A stretch of 64,000 bases of DNA from Enterococcus_G camelliae (GTDB lineage: Bacteria > Bacillota > Bacilli > Lactobacillales > Enterococcaceae): assembly GCF_042685105.1 (NCBI RefSeq), contig NZ_JBHUMO010000044.1:124001-188000 (forward strand), given 5' to 3'. Position numbers and translations under genes: made by a program. Within the stretch, counting starts at the first letter, position 1. Each line of letters opens with the position of its first letter. Shown here piece by piece: positions 17,173 to 26,316 of the stretch. The notes beneath the pieces are model-generated. The model did not search any database. It had not been told where the DNA came from and was given only the letters and a program-made list of their open reading frames with translations.

Positions 17173-17795
17173 TATGCAAGCACCTCCTCAATTTGAGTAA
17201 GAGCAGTTTGAGTTGCTAACACTTTGTTGTTTGAAACAACATCCAAGACACTAACATTATCAGCAGAAACAACAGAAACGTTTGGTAAGTTACGTGCAGA
17301 CAATGCTACAAAATCATTACCATCTTCTAGTACTACTAATACTTTAGAGTCAATAGATAAGTTAGCTAAAACTTGTTTAAATTCTTTTGTTTTTGGTGCA
17401 TCAAGGCTTAACGCTTCGACCGCAACCAAGTTATTTGAAGCAACTTTTTCTGATAATACAGATTTCATTGCTAAGCGACGAACTTTTTTAGGAAGTTTGT
17501 AGCTGTATGAACGTGGTGTTGGTCCAAAAACTACACCACCTCCACGCCATTGTGGTGAACGGATAGAACCTTGACGGGCACGACCTGTTCCTTTTTGGCG
17601 CCATGGTTTACGGCCACCACCACGAACAGCACTGCGGTTTTTCACAGTATGTGTTCCTTGTCTTAATGAAGCACGTTGCATGATGATTGCATCATAGACA
17701 ACTGATTCATTTGGTTCAATTCCGAAGATTTCTTCGTTTAAAGTGATTTCGCCATTTTGGCTTCCATCTTGTTTAAATAATGCTACATTCGGCAT
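17172..17795 (-). CDS. rplD: 50S ribosomal protein L4
   Basis: Exit-tunnel protein, 207 residues, with the tunnel loop KPWRQKGTGRARQGSIRSPQ. In enterics L4 also represses the S10 operon through its leader; whether that occurs here cannot be read from the sequence. It lies between rplC and rplW. Confidence 0.97.
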   Translation of the reverse strand: MPNVALFKQDGSQNGEITLNEEIFGIEPNESVVYDAIIMQRASLRQGTHTVKNRSAVRGGGRKPWRQKGTGRARQGSIRSPQWRGGGVVFGPTPRSYSYKLPKKVRRLAMKSVLSEKVASNNLVAVEALSLDAPKTKEFKQVLANLSIDSKVLVVLEDGNDFVALSARNLPNVSVVSADNVSVLDVVSNNKVLATQTALTQIEEVLA

Positions 17796-17824
17796 TCCTT
17801 AGTTCCTCCTTTCTTCCTATCTAT

Positions 17825-18454
17825 TTATTTAGCCTTCACAGCTGATTTTATTGTAATCAATGATTTTTTCGCTCCAGGAACGTTACCTTTAATTAAGATG
17901 ACGTTACGTTCAGCATCCACACGTACGATTTCTAAGTTTTGAATAGTTACGCGGTTGCCGCCCATACGACCTGCAAGATGTTTATTTTTGAATACGCGGT
18001 TAGGCGCTACTGGACCCATTGAACCAGGACGACGATGGTAACGAGAACCGTGAGCCATTGGTCCGCGGCTTTGTCCGTGACGTTTGATAACGCCTTGGAA
18101 TCCTTTACCTTTAGTTGTGCCTGTCACGTCAACGATATCCCCAGCTTGGAATACATCAACTTTTACTTCTGATCCTACTTCTAAGCCCTCAAGCTCAACA
18201 TCCTTAAATTCGCGAATGAAGCGCTTAGGAGCCGTGTTTGCTTTTGCAACATGACCTTTCGCAGGTTTGTTACTTAAAACTTCACGTAAATCTTGGTAAC
18301 CAACTTGAACAGCTGTATAGCCATCATTTTCCACTGTTTTCAATTGTAGGACAACGTTTGGTGTTGCCTCTACAACTGTTACTGGAATTAGTTCGCCTGA
18401 TTCAGTAAAGATTTGAGTCATTCCCACTTTTTTCCCTAAGATTCCTTTGGTCAT
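17825..18454 (-). CDS. rplC: 50S ribosomal protein L3
   Basis: Assembly-initiating protein of the 50S, 209 residues. MTKGILGKKVGMTQIF and the signature GKGFQGVIKRHGQSRGPMAH are clear. The loop near the peptidyl transferase centre (RRPGSMGPVAPNRVFKNKHL) looks intact. Confidence 0.97.
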   Translation of the reverse strand: MTKGILGKKVGMTQIFTESGELIPVTVVEATPNVVLQLKTVENDGYTAVQVGYQDLREVLSNKPAKGHVAKANTAPKRFIREFKDVELEGLEVGSEVKVDVFQAGDIVDVTGTTKGKGFQGVIKRHGQSRGPMAHGSRYHRRPGSMGPVAPNRVFKNKHLAGRMGGNRVTIQNLEIVRVDAERNVILIKGNVPGAKKSLITIKSAVKAK

Positions 18455-18475
18455 GATTACACCTCCATCTTATTT

Positions 18476-18784
18476 TTATAGTTTAATTTCAATGTTCACA
18501 CCGGATGGTAAGTCTAGCTTCATTAAAGCATCAACTGTTTTTGGTGTTGGATTCACAATGTCGATTAGACGCTTGTGTGTACGCATTTCGAATTGTTCGC
18601 GTGAATCTTTGTATTTATGTGTCGCACGGATAACGGTGTAAAGACTACGTTCTGTTGGTAATGGAATTGGACCAGATACATCAGCTCCAGTTCTTTTTGC
18701 AGTTTCTACGATTTTATCCGCTGATTGATCTAAAATACGATGTTCATACGCTTTTAAACGGATACGAATTTTTTGTTTTGCCAT
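18476..18784 (-). CDS. rpsJ: 30S ribosomal protein S10
   Basis: First gene of the S10-spc block; a head protein that also acts as NusE in antitermination. It has 102 residues beginning MAKQKIRIRLKAYEHRILD. The ATG at 18784 follows AAGGAGGG. The frame remains open 25 codons further upstream, but that part is leader sequence without family similarity. Confidence 0.96.
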   Translation of the reverse strand: MAKQKIRIRLKAYEHRILDQSADKIVETAKRTGADVSGPIPLPTERSLYTVIRATHKYKDSREQFEMRTHKRLIDIVNPTPKTVDALMKLDLPSGVNIEIKL

Positions 18785-18917
18785 TGTTTTCCCTCCTTCG
18801 CCTATTTTAAAAGTAGACATAGCTCCACGAAAATTTTCCGTCACGCTCGTCCATGGCAAAGCGTCCGGGCGTGTCGCAACCTCTCGTTTCCTAGCCGGCA
18901 GAATTTTTTTTCTACCA

Positions 18918-18943
18918 ATGCTGTTTTTGTTTTTTTGAACAGC
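18918..18943 (-). promoter_or_regulatory. S10 leader hairpin
   Basis: The roughly 165-nt leader between the promoter and rpsJ starts with a hairpin GCTGTT/AACAGC (18920-18925 and 18938-18943). The rest of the leader contains further short complementary stretches (GAAAATTTTC and CGCT...AGCG near 18825-18860). It is not recognisably the enteric L4-binding leader. Confidence 0.4.
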
Positions 18944-18952
18944 ACCTTTATG

Positions 18953-18981
18953 ATTATAGTATGTTTAAACTTCAATAGCAA
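18953..18981 (-). promoter_or_regulatory. sigma-A promoter of the S10 operon
   Basis: On the minus strand TTGCTA (complement of 18976-18981) is followed after 17 bases by a perfect TATAAT (complement of 18953-18958). It lies 170 bases before rpsJ. Confidence 0.8.
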
Positions 18982-19012
18982 GAACTTTCTTCTAAAAAAT
19001 TCAAAAATAAGC

Positions 19013-19087
19013 AACTGTTTTCAACAATAAGGGCTCAACCAACAAACAATGTCGCTCTCCTTGTGCCCTTTATCGCCAAAAACAGTT
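19013..19087 (-). terminator. terminator after the B6 transporter gene
   Basis: A long hairpin joins AACTGTTTT (19013-19021) to AAAACAGTT (19079-19087) and ATAAGGGC (19027-19034) to GCCCTTTAT (19065-19073, one bulge). On the minus strand it is followed by T-rich sequence. It separates the pdxK unit from the S10 promoter. Confidence 0.65.
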
Positions 19088-19095
19088 TATCCCTA

Positions 19096-19644
19096 CTAGT
19101 ATTTATTGGTCGGTAGCAAACGTACCATGGCTTTTTTTAATGGAAAATAAAGAAAAGTGACAACAATGATTGTTGTTACCACATTAATTAATGTAGCGGG
19201 CAATTGGACAAGCGCAGCATTAAACCCGACTGACAAACGATTCCCCATCATTAATTGAACAACAGTGTTTTTGATTTGGGTCATACTAATTTTAGCAATA
19301 CCTGTTCCAATACCAATCATGACCACTTGATAGATTTTTGTTGGATTTTTTTTATATAAACAATACATTCCATATGCTGCCGCACCTACAATGAAACTCT
19401 CTAAAATAAAATAAGGCGCCTCCGTTGCGTAGCCATTTAATAAATCAAAAATAGCAAATCCAATTCCTCCGGCCAATGAGCCGCGAAGATAGCCTAGCAA
19501 TAATACGGACAACAACAGCACCGCATTTCCCATGTGTACAAAAGCACCAGTAGGTAAAGGAATTTTGATCATCGTGCCAATGACAGTTAATGCCGCAAAA
19601 AGCCCTACAAATACAACACTTTCTATAGTAGAAAAACGCCTCAT
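19096..19644 (-). CDS. ECF transporter S component, probable vitamin B6 type
   Basis: Integral membrane protein of 182 residues with about six hydrophobic helices. It resembles the small substrate-binding S components of ECF transporters, for example PIPTG-like IKIPLPTGAFVHMGNAVLL near the N-terminus and an Ala/Gly-rich first helix (VGLFAALTVIG) that docks on EcfT. Its start overlaps the end of pyridoxine kinase by four bases and the pair is divergent from a PdxR-like regulator. The likely ligand is therefore pyridoxine or a related vitamer (a PdxU-type subunit). The ligand is inferred from context; the family assignment is firmer. It would work with EcfA1/A2/T at 2.1-4.5 kb. Confidence 0.8.
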   Translation of the reverse strand: MRRFSTIESVVFVGLFAALTVIGTMIKIPLPTGAFVHMGNAVLLLSVLLLGYLRGSLAGGIGFAIFDLLNGYATEAPYFILESFIVGAAAYGMYCLYKKNPTKIYQVVMIGIGTGIAKISMTQIKNTVVQLMMGNRLSVGFNAALVQLPATLINVVTTIIVVTFLYFPLKKAMVRLLPTNKY

Positions 19645-20465
19645 TTTCCTTCCTCCATTCGTTCTTCCGCATGATTATATGCACCATGCCAGACATGACC
19701 TACATAAGAATTGATAACAACTCCCTCTTCAATCGCCTTGGAAACAAAGGCTTTGGCTAAAACCACTGCATCGAATACCGTTTTCCCTTTGGCTAAGCCA
19801 GCTGTAATCGCGGCAGCAAACGTACAACCAGCACCGTGATTGCAATTCGTTTCGTAAAGTTTCCCTTCCAACAATTCAAAACGAGTACCATCATAATACA
19901 AGTCAAGGGCTTTATCTGAAGCAAACCGACGGCCGCCTTTGATTACCACCTGTCTTGCTCCATAATCCGTAATCCTTTTGGCAGCCTCTTTCATTTCAGC
20001 AATTGTATGCAAGTCGCCCATGCCAGATAAAATACCTGCTTCTACAAGATTCGGGGTAACGATTTCTGCTCTAGGTAAAAGATAGTGCTTTATTCCTTCT
20101 ACACTCTTCGGTTGCAGAATTTGTGCCGTCCCTTTACAAGCAATCACAGGATCAATAACCACATGATTCGTATACGTTGTGGTTAAATAATGACTTGCTA
20201 TTTCAATGTTTTTTTCATTGCCCATCATCCCCGTTTTGATTGCATCAACCGGTCCACCAGCGAATACGGAAATAAGTTGCTTTGCTAATAGTTCTGAAGA
20301 AAGCTCCGTTACTTCATGCGACCAACCGATTTCGGGATCCATCGTTACAATCGAAGTAATACTAGAAAAACCAAACGTTCCGTATTCCTCAAACGTTTTT
20401 AAATCTGCTTGCAGTCCCGCTCCTCCAGTTGAATCAGAGCCTGCAATCGTTAATACCTTTTTCAT
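19641..20465 (-). CDS. pdxK: pyridoxine kinase (PdxK of the ThiD family)
   Basis: Ribokinase-fold kinase of 274 residues that phosphorylates pyridoxine/pyridoxal. It resembles the Bacillus subtilis PdxK more than ThiD proper: IVTMDPEIGWSH, VIDPVIACKGT, NHGAGCTFAAA (with the catalytic base region) and a C-terminal NSYVGHVWHGAYN are shared features. The N-terminal LTIAGSDSTGGAGLQADLK is common to both groups. The ATG at 20465 is preferred; a longer frame lacks homology. It is co-transcribed with the S component and divergent from pdxR. Dual use on hydroxymethylpyrimidine cannot be excluded. Confidence 0.88.
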   Translation of the reverse strand: MKKVLTIAGSDSTGGAGLQADLKTFEEYGTFGFSSITSIVTMDPEIGWSHEVTELSSELLAKQLISVFAGGPVDAIKTGMMGNEKNIEIASHYLTTTYTNHVVIDPVIACKGTAQILQPKSVEGIKHYLLPRAEIVTPNLVEAGILSGMGDLHTIAEMKEAAKRITDYGARQVVIKGGRRFASDKALDLYYDGTRFELLEGKLYETNCNHGAGCTFAAAITAGLAKGKTVFDAVVLAKAFVSKAIEEGVVINSYVGHVWHGAYNHAEERMEEGK

Positions 20466-20493
20466 TTCACCACATCCTTTTTTCTTGTTTTTC

Positions 20494-20555
20494 AGTATAC
20501 CCAGCAAATGCCTTGACGAAAACAACCAATTGGATTATTTTTAAACCATCCAATT
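20494..20555. promoter_or_regulatory. divergent pdxK/pdxR promoter region with PdxR-like operator
   Basis: On the plus strand TTGACG (20513-20518) and TATTTT (20536-20541) are spaced 17 bases toward pdxR. An inverted repeat AATTGGAT/ATCCAATT (20528-20535 and 20548-20555) covers that -10, fitting autorepression. On the minus strand TATACT (complement of 20494-20499) is a -10 toward pdxK with no good -35, as expected if an activator is needed. The operator assignment is inference. Confidence 0.6.
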
Positions 20556-20595
20556 ATCATTAAGCTTTATCATTCTCGTTCGTGAAAGGAAGAAC

Positions 20596-22011
20596 ATGGC
20601 AAAAAAAAATCCCTTGTATCAACAAATTATTGATGATTATATTTTGAAAATCGAACGTGGCGATTTGCTACCAGGTGCCTCTTTGCCACCCGAACGAACC
20701 TTAGCTAAACAATGGGGTGTAAATCGATCGACAGTTGTGCGTGCATTAGAAGAGCTAACTAGTTTGGGTTGGATTATCCGCAAACAAGGCAGTGGGACAC
20801 AGGTTGCTCAAAGTCAACTCGCCAATCGTCGGACACCATTTTCTCATTGGTCTACCTTTCCTTCGCATTCTCGATTAAAGGATGATCCCTACCTGAAAAA
20901 AATGAGGGAGCGACAGAAGACCATTGACGATATCGATTTATTTACTGGAGAATTACCCACTGAACTGATTCCAAACTTTTCTTTTCCAGCAATGGCTTGG
21001 GACCAAATACTAAAAAAAGCAACTGAAAATACAAGCAGTGGGTATACACCGTTGCTTCACTTGCTGAAAGACCATCTTCAACGTACGCTTCATTTTTCAA
21101 ATGACTTCCAACAATTAGTACTAACTTCTGGCTCCACCCAAGGAATTCAGATTATTTTGCAAACTTTACTAAAAAAAGGCGATTGTGTCGCCACCGAAGA
21201 TCCATCATTCTTATTCGCACTTCCCTATTTTGCTGCGTTAGGAATTCGTTTGGAGGGCATTCCGCAAGATGATGAAGGCATGTCGGCCCACGCCTTTTCA
21301 CAAGCTTGTCAGAAGAAAAAAATTCGGTTGCTTTATCTTAATCCCACTCATCAAAATCCTACTGGTAGAAGTATGTCGCTTCACCGACGCAAACAAATCA
21401 TTGCTATTTGTCGGCATTACCAAATCCCAATTATCGAGGATGATATTTTTACTGAGTTAAGTTTCGCCACTGTACCACCTAGTTTAAAAGAATTGGCACC
21501 TGACCAAGTGATTTATCTCGGTTCGTTATCAAAAATTTTTTCCCCTTTGATTAAAATAGGTTGGATTTTAGCTCCGCAAGCCCTTATTCAAGCATTTTCG
21601 GAAACCAAAGAACGACTCGATTTAGTTACGGACTTATTTCCACAGTTACTTGCCTATCAAGCATTAACCGATGAGAACTATCAGGAAACCCACAAACAAT
21701 TAGTCAAGCATCTCAAACAAAAAGATCAACAATTCCAAGAACTCTTTCCCGCTTTACAGAAGGATTGGCAAATCAGAACAATTAGTGGTGGCATGTATCA
21801 TTGGCTCACTTGGAAGCATCAACCCTTAAAGCGAAAAGATTGGGATCTATTTTTAGCAAACAATATTCTTCTAGCACCTTCTTTTCTCTTCAGTAATGAT
21901 ACAATGTCCTGTAGAGTGAACTTTACTCGCTTAGCTAAGAGTCAAGTCACTCCCTTTATAAAAACGATGCAGCTCATCTCTGAGCAATTAAGAAAGGATG
22001 ATTACTTATGA
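20596..22011 (+). CDS. pdxR: PdxR/MocR-family transcriptional regulator
   Basis: A 471-residue fusion of a GntR-type winged helix (about 1-75, with SLPPERTLAKQWGVNRSTVV) and a fold-type I aminotransferase domain (about 115-465). The PLP-binding lysine is retained in LGSLSKIF (Lys313), along with EDDIF and NPTHQNPTG. MocR regulators of this form sense PLP and control B6 synthesis or salvage. Here it is divergent from pdxK and a B6-type transporter subunit, so PdxR function is well supported. Its last four bases overlap the start of the next gene. Confidence 0.88.
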   Translation: MAKKNPLYQQIIDDYILKIERGDLLPGASLPPERTLAKQWGVNRSTVVRALEELTSLGWIIRKQGSGTQVAQSQLANRRTPFSHWSTFPSHSRLKDDPYLKKMRERQKTIDDIDLFTGELPTELIPNFSFPAMAWDQILKKATENTSSGYTPLLHLLKDHLQRTLHFSNDFQQLVLTSGSTQGIQIILQTLLKKGDCVATEDPSFLFALPYFAALGIRLEGIPQDDEGMSAHAFSQACQKKKIRLLYLNPTHQNPTGRSMSLHRRKQIIAICRHYQIPIIEDDIFTELSFATVPPSLKELAPDQVIYLGSLSKIFSPLIKIGWILAPQALIQAFSETKERLDLVTDLFPQLLAYQALTDENYQETHKQLVKHLKQKDQQFQELFPALQKDWQIRTISGGMYHWLTWKHQPLKRKDWDLFLANNILLAPSFLFSNDTMSCRVNFTRLAKSQVTPFIKTMQLISEQLRKDDYL

Positions 22012-22751
22012 ACGAAACAATAAAACTACTGACGTCCCATCGTAGCTATCGCAATTTTGATGAAGCCTATGAATTACCTAAAAAAGAATTAGAGGCCATC
22101 TTAGCAGCCGCTCGCCAAGCTCCAAGTTGGATGAATGGCCAAATGTATTCAATCCTTGTCATTCAAGATCAAGCTATCCGCCATGAGATGGTTCGGTTAA
22201 ATCCAGGAAATCCTCATATAGAAAAAAGCTCTGTGTTCTTACTTTTTCTAGCTGACTTGAAACGTACGGCAACAGTTGCCGAAAAAAATCATGTAGCCTA
22301 CAAGATAGAAGAAGGCCTCAATCCATTGTTAATTGCAACGACTGATGCAAGTTTAGCACTGGAAAACGCACTAATTGCAACAGAGTCACTTGGTCTTGGT
22401 GCTGTGCCTGTTGGTAGCGTACGTAGTTATGTTGACGAACTGAAAGAGTTGCTACATTTACCTGATTTTGTTTTGCCAATCGCCGGTCTAAGCATCGGAA
22501 AACCTACAGTAGAAATGAACATCAAACCACGCTTACCAGAACAAGCTGTTATCCATTATGACACCTATAAAGATTATGATTATTCTTTGATTGAAGCATA
22601 TGACACAACCATGGAAAAATTTGGTGAAGCGCGGGAAACGAAACGCTGGAGCAAAAAATTTGCAGACTACTTTGCTCATCGTCCAAGTGAAAAATTGGAT
22701 CATTTTATCAGCAAGCAGCACTTGTTTCATTTCAATCAAAACCAAAAATAA
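22008..22751 (+). CDS. nitroreductase-family FMN oxidoreductase
   Basis: A 247-residue nitroreductase-fold protein, probably an FMN-dependent NAD(P)H oxidoreductase of the NfrA/NfsA group. It opens with a phosphate-binding HRSYRNFDE motif, then ARQAPSWMNGQM, and LIATESLGLGAVPVGSVR in the second half. The ATG overlaps the pdxR stop (ATGA), so the two are translationally coupled. PLP metabolism does not obviously need this enzyme; it might act on a B6 aldehyde or flavin, but that is speculation. A bidirectional terminator follows. Confidence 0.85.
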   Translation: MNETIKLLTSHRSYRNFDEAYELPKKELEAILAAARQAPSWMNGQMYSILVIQDQAIRHEMVRLNPGNPHIEKSSVFLLFLADLKRTATVAEKNHVAYKIEEGLNPLLIATTDASLALENALIATESLGLGAVPVGSVRSYVDELKELLHLPDFVLPIAGLSIGKPTVEMNIKPRLPEQAVIHYDTYKDYDYSLIEAYDTTMEKFGEARETKRWSKKFADYFAHRPSEKLDHFISKQHLFHFNQNQK

Positions 22752-22759
22752 CTATAAAA

Positions 22760-22793
22760 AAAAAACGTGAACGAAATTTCGCTCACGTTTTTT
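22760..22793. terminator. bidirectional terminator, nitroreductase/tuf
   Basis: AAAAAACGTGA (22760-22770) pairs with TCACGTTTTTT (22783-22793), with CGAAATTTCG in the centre. Convergent genes on both sides fit use in both directions. Confidence 0.92.
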
Positions 22794-22804
22794 CATTACT
22801 ATTT

Positions 22805-23992
22805 TTACGCTTTGATTTCAGAAACAACGCCTGAACCAACAGTACGTCCGCCTTCACGAATAGAGAAACGAGTTCCATCTTCGATAGCAATTGGGTGAAT
22901 TAATTCAACTTCAATTGTTACGTTATCACCAGGCATTACCATTTCAGTACCTTCTGGTAATTCTACAACACCTGTAACGTCTGTTGTACGGAAGTAGAAT
23001 TGAGGACGGTAGTTTGTGAAGAATGGAGTATGACGTCCACCTTCTTCTTTTGTTAATACATACACTTCAGCAGTGAATTTTGTATGTGGTGTAATTGTAG
23101 AAGGTTTAGCTAATACTTGACCACGTTGGATGTTTTCGCGAGCAACCCCACGAAGTAACGCACCAATGTTATCACCAGCTTCTGCATAGTCTAATAATTT
23201 ACGGAACATTTCAACACCTGTTACAGTTGTTTGAGCAGTTTCGTCAGCGATACCAACGATTTCTACAACGTCACCTACGCGAACTTGTCCACGTTCAACA
23301 CGACCTGTAGCAACTGTTCCACGACCAGTGATTGAGAATACGTCTTCGACTGGCATCATGAATGGTTTGTCAGTATCACGAACTGGAGTTGGGATATATT
23401 CGTCAACAGCAGCCATCAATTCTAAGATTTTTTCTTCGTATGAAGGATCGCCTTCTAAAGCTTTCAAAGCAGAACCTGCAACAACTGGAGTGTCATCGCC
23501 TGGGAAGTCATATTCAGATAATAAATCACGAACTTCCATTTCTACTAATTCTAATAATTCTTCGTCATCAACCATATCCATTTTGTTTAAGAAAACAACG
23601 ATGTAAGGAACACCTACGTTACGTGAAAGTAAGATATGTTCGCGTGTTTGAGGCATAGGGCCATCAGCAGCAGAAACTACTAAGATAGCTCCGTCCATTT
23701 GAGCCGCACCAGTAATCATGTTTTTAACATAGTCCGCGTGTCCTGGGCAGTCAACGTGAGCATAGTGACGGTTTTCAGTTTCGTATTCAACGTGCGCAGT
23801 TGAGATAGTGATTCCGCGTTCGCGTTCTTCTGGAGCGCCATCAATTTGATCATAAGCAGACGCTTTAGCCAAACCTTTTTTAGCTAAAACAGTTGTAATT
23901 GCAGCTGTTAATGTAGTTTTACCATGGTCAACGTGTCCGATAGTACCAATGTTTACATGGGGTTTAGAACGGTCAAATTTTTCTTTTGCCAT
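22805..23992 (-). CDS. tuf: elongation factor Tu
   Basis: GTPase that delivers aminoacyl-tRNA to the ribosome. In its 395 residues the G1 motif is GHVDHGKT (19-26), G3 is DCPGH, and G4 is NKMD. Domains 2 and 3 are complete with the C-terminal GGRTVGSGVV. The sequence is very close to Enterococcus EF-Tu. It is the last gene of the str cluster but is separated from fusA by 156 bases with a hairpin and a possible promoter. Confidence 0.98.
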   Translation of the reverse strand: MAKEKFDRSKPHVNIGTIGHVDHGKTTLTAAITTVLAKKGLAKASAYDQIDGAPEERERGITISTAHVEYETENRHYAHVDCPGHADYVKNMITGAAQMDGAILVVSAADGPMPQTREHILLSRNVGVPYIVVFLNKMDMVDDEELLELVEMEVRDLLSEYDFPGDDTPVVAGSALKALEGDPSYEEKILELMAAVDEYIPTPVRDTDKPFMMPVEDVFSITGRGTVATGRVERGQVRVGDVVEIVGIADETAQTTVTGVEMFRKLLDYAEAGDNIGALLRGVARENIQRGQVLAKPSTITPHTKFTAEVYVLTKEEGGRHTPFFTNYRPQFYFRTTDVTGVVELPEGTEMVMPGDNVTIEVELIHPIAIEDGTRFSIREGGRTVGSGVVSEIKA

Positions 23993-24045
23993 TTTAAATG
24001 TTCCTCCTAAAATTTACAATTTTTTGATTTTTTTATTTGACAAGT

Positions 24046-24092
24046 AAGGAATCACAAGTGATTCCTTGCCTTTATCATCGTTCATTATTGTA
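24046..24092 (-). promoter_or_regulatory. tuf leader hairpin and possible promoter
   Basis: A perfect 10-bp hairpin AAGGAATCAC/GTGATTCCTT (24046-24055 and 24058-24067) lies in the tuf leader, with no U-tract after it on the minus strand. Upstream, TACAAT (complement of 24087-24092) preceded by GTG is a plausible -10, but the -35 is weak. tuf may have its own promoter in addition to read-through from fusA. Confidence 0.45.
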
Positions 24093-24148
24093 CACGAAAC
24101 TTCTTAAAAAACCTAGTAGTTTGAAAAGAATTCCGAAATCATTTAAGA

Positions 24149-26233
24149 TTATTCGGCTTTCCCACCATTTTTCTTAATGATTTCTTCTTGAATTGATTTC
24201 GGTACATCTTCATAGTGGTCAAAGACCATCATAAATGTTCCACGTCCTTGTGTTGATGAACGTAGTGTTGTTGCATAACCAAACATTTCTGATAATGGTA
24301 CAATCGCATGCACGATTTGAGCATTACCATGTGCTTCCATACCTTCTACACGTCCACGACGAGCAGTCACGTGACCCATTACGTCTCCTAAATATTCTTC
24401 AGGAACAGTCACTGTTACTTTCATCATTGGTTCTAGAATGACTGGATTTGCTTTTTTCGCAGCAGCACGTAGCGCCATTGAAGCAGCTACACGGAAGGCT
24501 GTTTCATTTGAGTCGACATCATGGTATGACCCATCATAAAGTTTTGCTTTAATATCAACTAAAGGATAGCCTGCTAAGACACCATTTGCCATCGCATCTT
24601 CTAGTCCTTTTTCAACAGCTGGGATGTATTCACGAGGAACAACCCCACCGACGATTGCATTTTCAAATTCAAACCCGCCGCCTTCTTCATTAGGGGTAAA
24701 TTCGACCCATACGTGACCGTACTGACCTTTACCACCAGATTGGCGAACAAACTTACCTTCTGCTTGCGTTGCAGAACGGAATGTTTCACGGTAAGAAACT
24801 TGAGGAGCACCAACGTTTGCTTCTACTTTAAATTCACGACGCATACGGTCTACCAATACGTCCAAATGCAATTCACCCATACCTGCGATAACCGTTTCAC
24901 CCGTTTCAACATTTGTTGTTACACGGAATGAAGGATCTTCTTCAGCTAGTTTTTGCAATGCAATACCCATTTTATCTTGGTCTGCTTTTGATTTTGGTTC
25001 AACAGCAACTTCGATAACTGGATCTGGGAAGTCAATTGATTCTAAGATAACTGGTGCATTTTCTGCACACAACGTATCTCCAGTTGTTGTATCTTTCAAT
25101 CCAACAGCTGCCGCAATATCGCCTGAATAAACTTTTTCAATTTCTTTACGTGTGTTGGCATGCATTTGTAGAATACGGCCGATACGTTCGCGTTTGTCTT
25201 TCGACGCATTTAAAACATATGAACCAGATTCTAATACACCAGAGTACACACGGAAGAATGTTAAACGACCTACGAATGGGTCAGTCATCACTTTAAACGC
25301 TAATGATGCAAATGGTGCGGAATCATCAGCTGGACGATCTGATTCTTCATCAGTCTTAGGGTTAATCCCTTTAATTGCAGGGATATCTGTTGGAGCAGGT
25401 AAATAATCAATAACTGCGTCCAATAGTAATTGAACCCCTTTGTTTTTGAAGGCTGTTCCACAAAGAACTGGGAAAAATTCCACGGCAATTGTTGCTTTAC
25501 GAATCGCTTCTTTCAATTCGTCGATAGTGATTTCTTCACCTTCTAAGAATTTCATCATTAAGTCTTCGTCTGTATCAGCTACAGCTTCGACTAATTTTTC
25601 ACGCCATTCTTCAGCTTGTTCGCGATATTCTTCTGGAATTTCCGTTTCTTGAATTTCCGTTCCTAAATCGTTTGTGTAAATTTCAGCTTTCATTTTCACT
25701 AAGTCAATAATCCCAGTGAAATCATCTTCAGCACCAATTGGTAATTGAACTGGATGCGCGTTTGCTTGTAGACGATCGTGTAAAGTTGATACAGAATACA
25801 AGAAATCTGCTCCAATTTTATCCATTTTGTTACAGAATACGATACGTGGAACACCATATTCTGTTGCTTGGCGCCAAACAGTTTCTGTTTGTGGTTCAAC
25901 ACCTGATTGGGAATCTAAGACAGTTACCGCGCCATCAAGGACACGTAGAGAACGTTGTACTTCAATTGTGAAGTCCACGTGCCCTGGAGTATCAATGATA
26001 TTTACGCGATTACCCTTCCATTGAGCAGTAGTAGCTGCGGAAGTAATCGTAATCCCACGTTCTTGTTCTTGTTCCATCCAGTCCATTTGTGATGCACCTT
26101 CATGCGTTTCACCAATTTTATGAATTTTACCTGTGTAGTACAAGATACGTTCTGTTGTTGTTGTTTTACCAGCATCAACGTGGGCCATAATCCCAATGTT
26201 ACGAGTGTTTTCTAAAGAAAATTCTCTTGCCAT
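24149..26233 (-). CDS. fusA: elongation factor G
   Basis: Translocation GTPase of 694 residues. G1 is AHVDAGKT (17-24), then RGITITSAATTAQW (G2), DTPGHVDF (G3) and NKMDK (G4). Domains IV and V, ending in the C-terminal QEEIIKKNGGKAE, are complete. It lies between rpsG and tuf. Confidence 0.98.
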   Translation of the reverse strand: MAREFSLENTRNIGIMAHVDAGKTTTTERILYYTGKIHKIGETHEGASQMDWMEQEQERGITITSAATTAQWKGNRVNIIDTPGHVDFTIEVQRSLRVLDGAVTVLDSQSGVEPQTETVWRQATEYGVPRIVFCNKMDKIGADFLYSVSTLHDRLQANAHPVQLPIGAEDDFTGIIDLVKMKAEIYTNDLGTEIQETEIPEEYREQAEEWREKLVEAVADTDEDLMMKFLEGEEITIDELKEAIRKATIAVEFFPVLCGTAFKNKGVQLLLDAVIDYLPAPTDIPAIKGINPKTDEESDRPADDSAPFASLAFKVMTDPFVGRLTFFRVYSGVLESGSYVLNASKDKRERIGRILQMHANTRKEIEKVYSGDIAAAVGLKDTTTGDTLCAENAPVILESIDFPDPVIEVAVEPKSKADQDKMGIALQKLAEEDPSFRVTTNVETGETVIAGMGELHLDVLVDRMRREFKVEANVGAPQVSYRETFRSATQAEGKFVRQSGGKGQYGHVWVEFTPNEEGGGFEFENAIVGGVVPREYIPAVEKGLEDAMANGVLAGYPLVDIKAKLYDGSYHDVDSNETAFRVAASMALRAAAKKANPVILEPMMKVTVTVPEEYLGDVMGHVTARRGRVEGMEAHGNAQIVHAIVPLSEMFGYATTLRSSTQGRGTFMMVFDHYEDVPKSIQEEIIKKNGGKAE

Positions 26234-26316
26234 TTTAGGTTTGTTCTCCTCTCAGTTCGAGTAAATGGTTTCCATCTATACCTTCTGCTAAATGATATGC
26301 ATATGCAGAGAGGATC

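Noticed and set aside
24046..24067. Terminator between fusA and tuf
   Set aside because: The 10-bp hairpin has no U-tract on the minus strand, so read-through into tuf is likely; listed as a leader hairpin instead.
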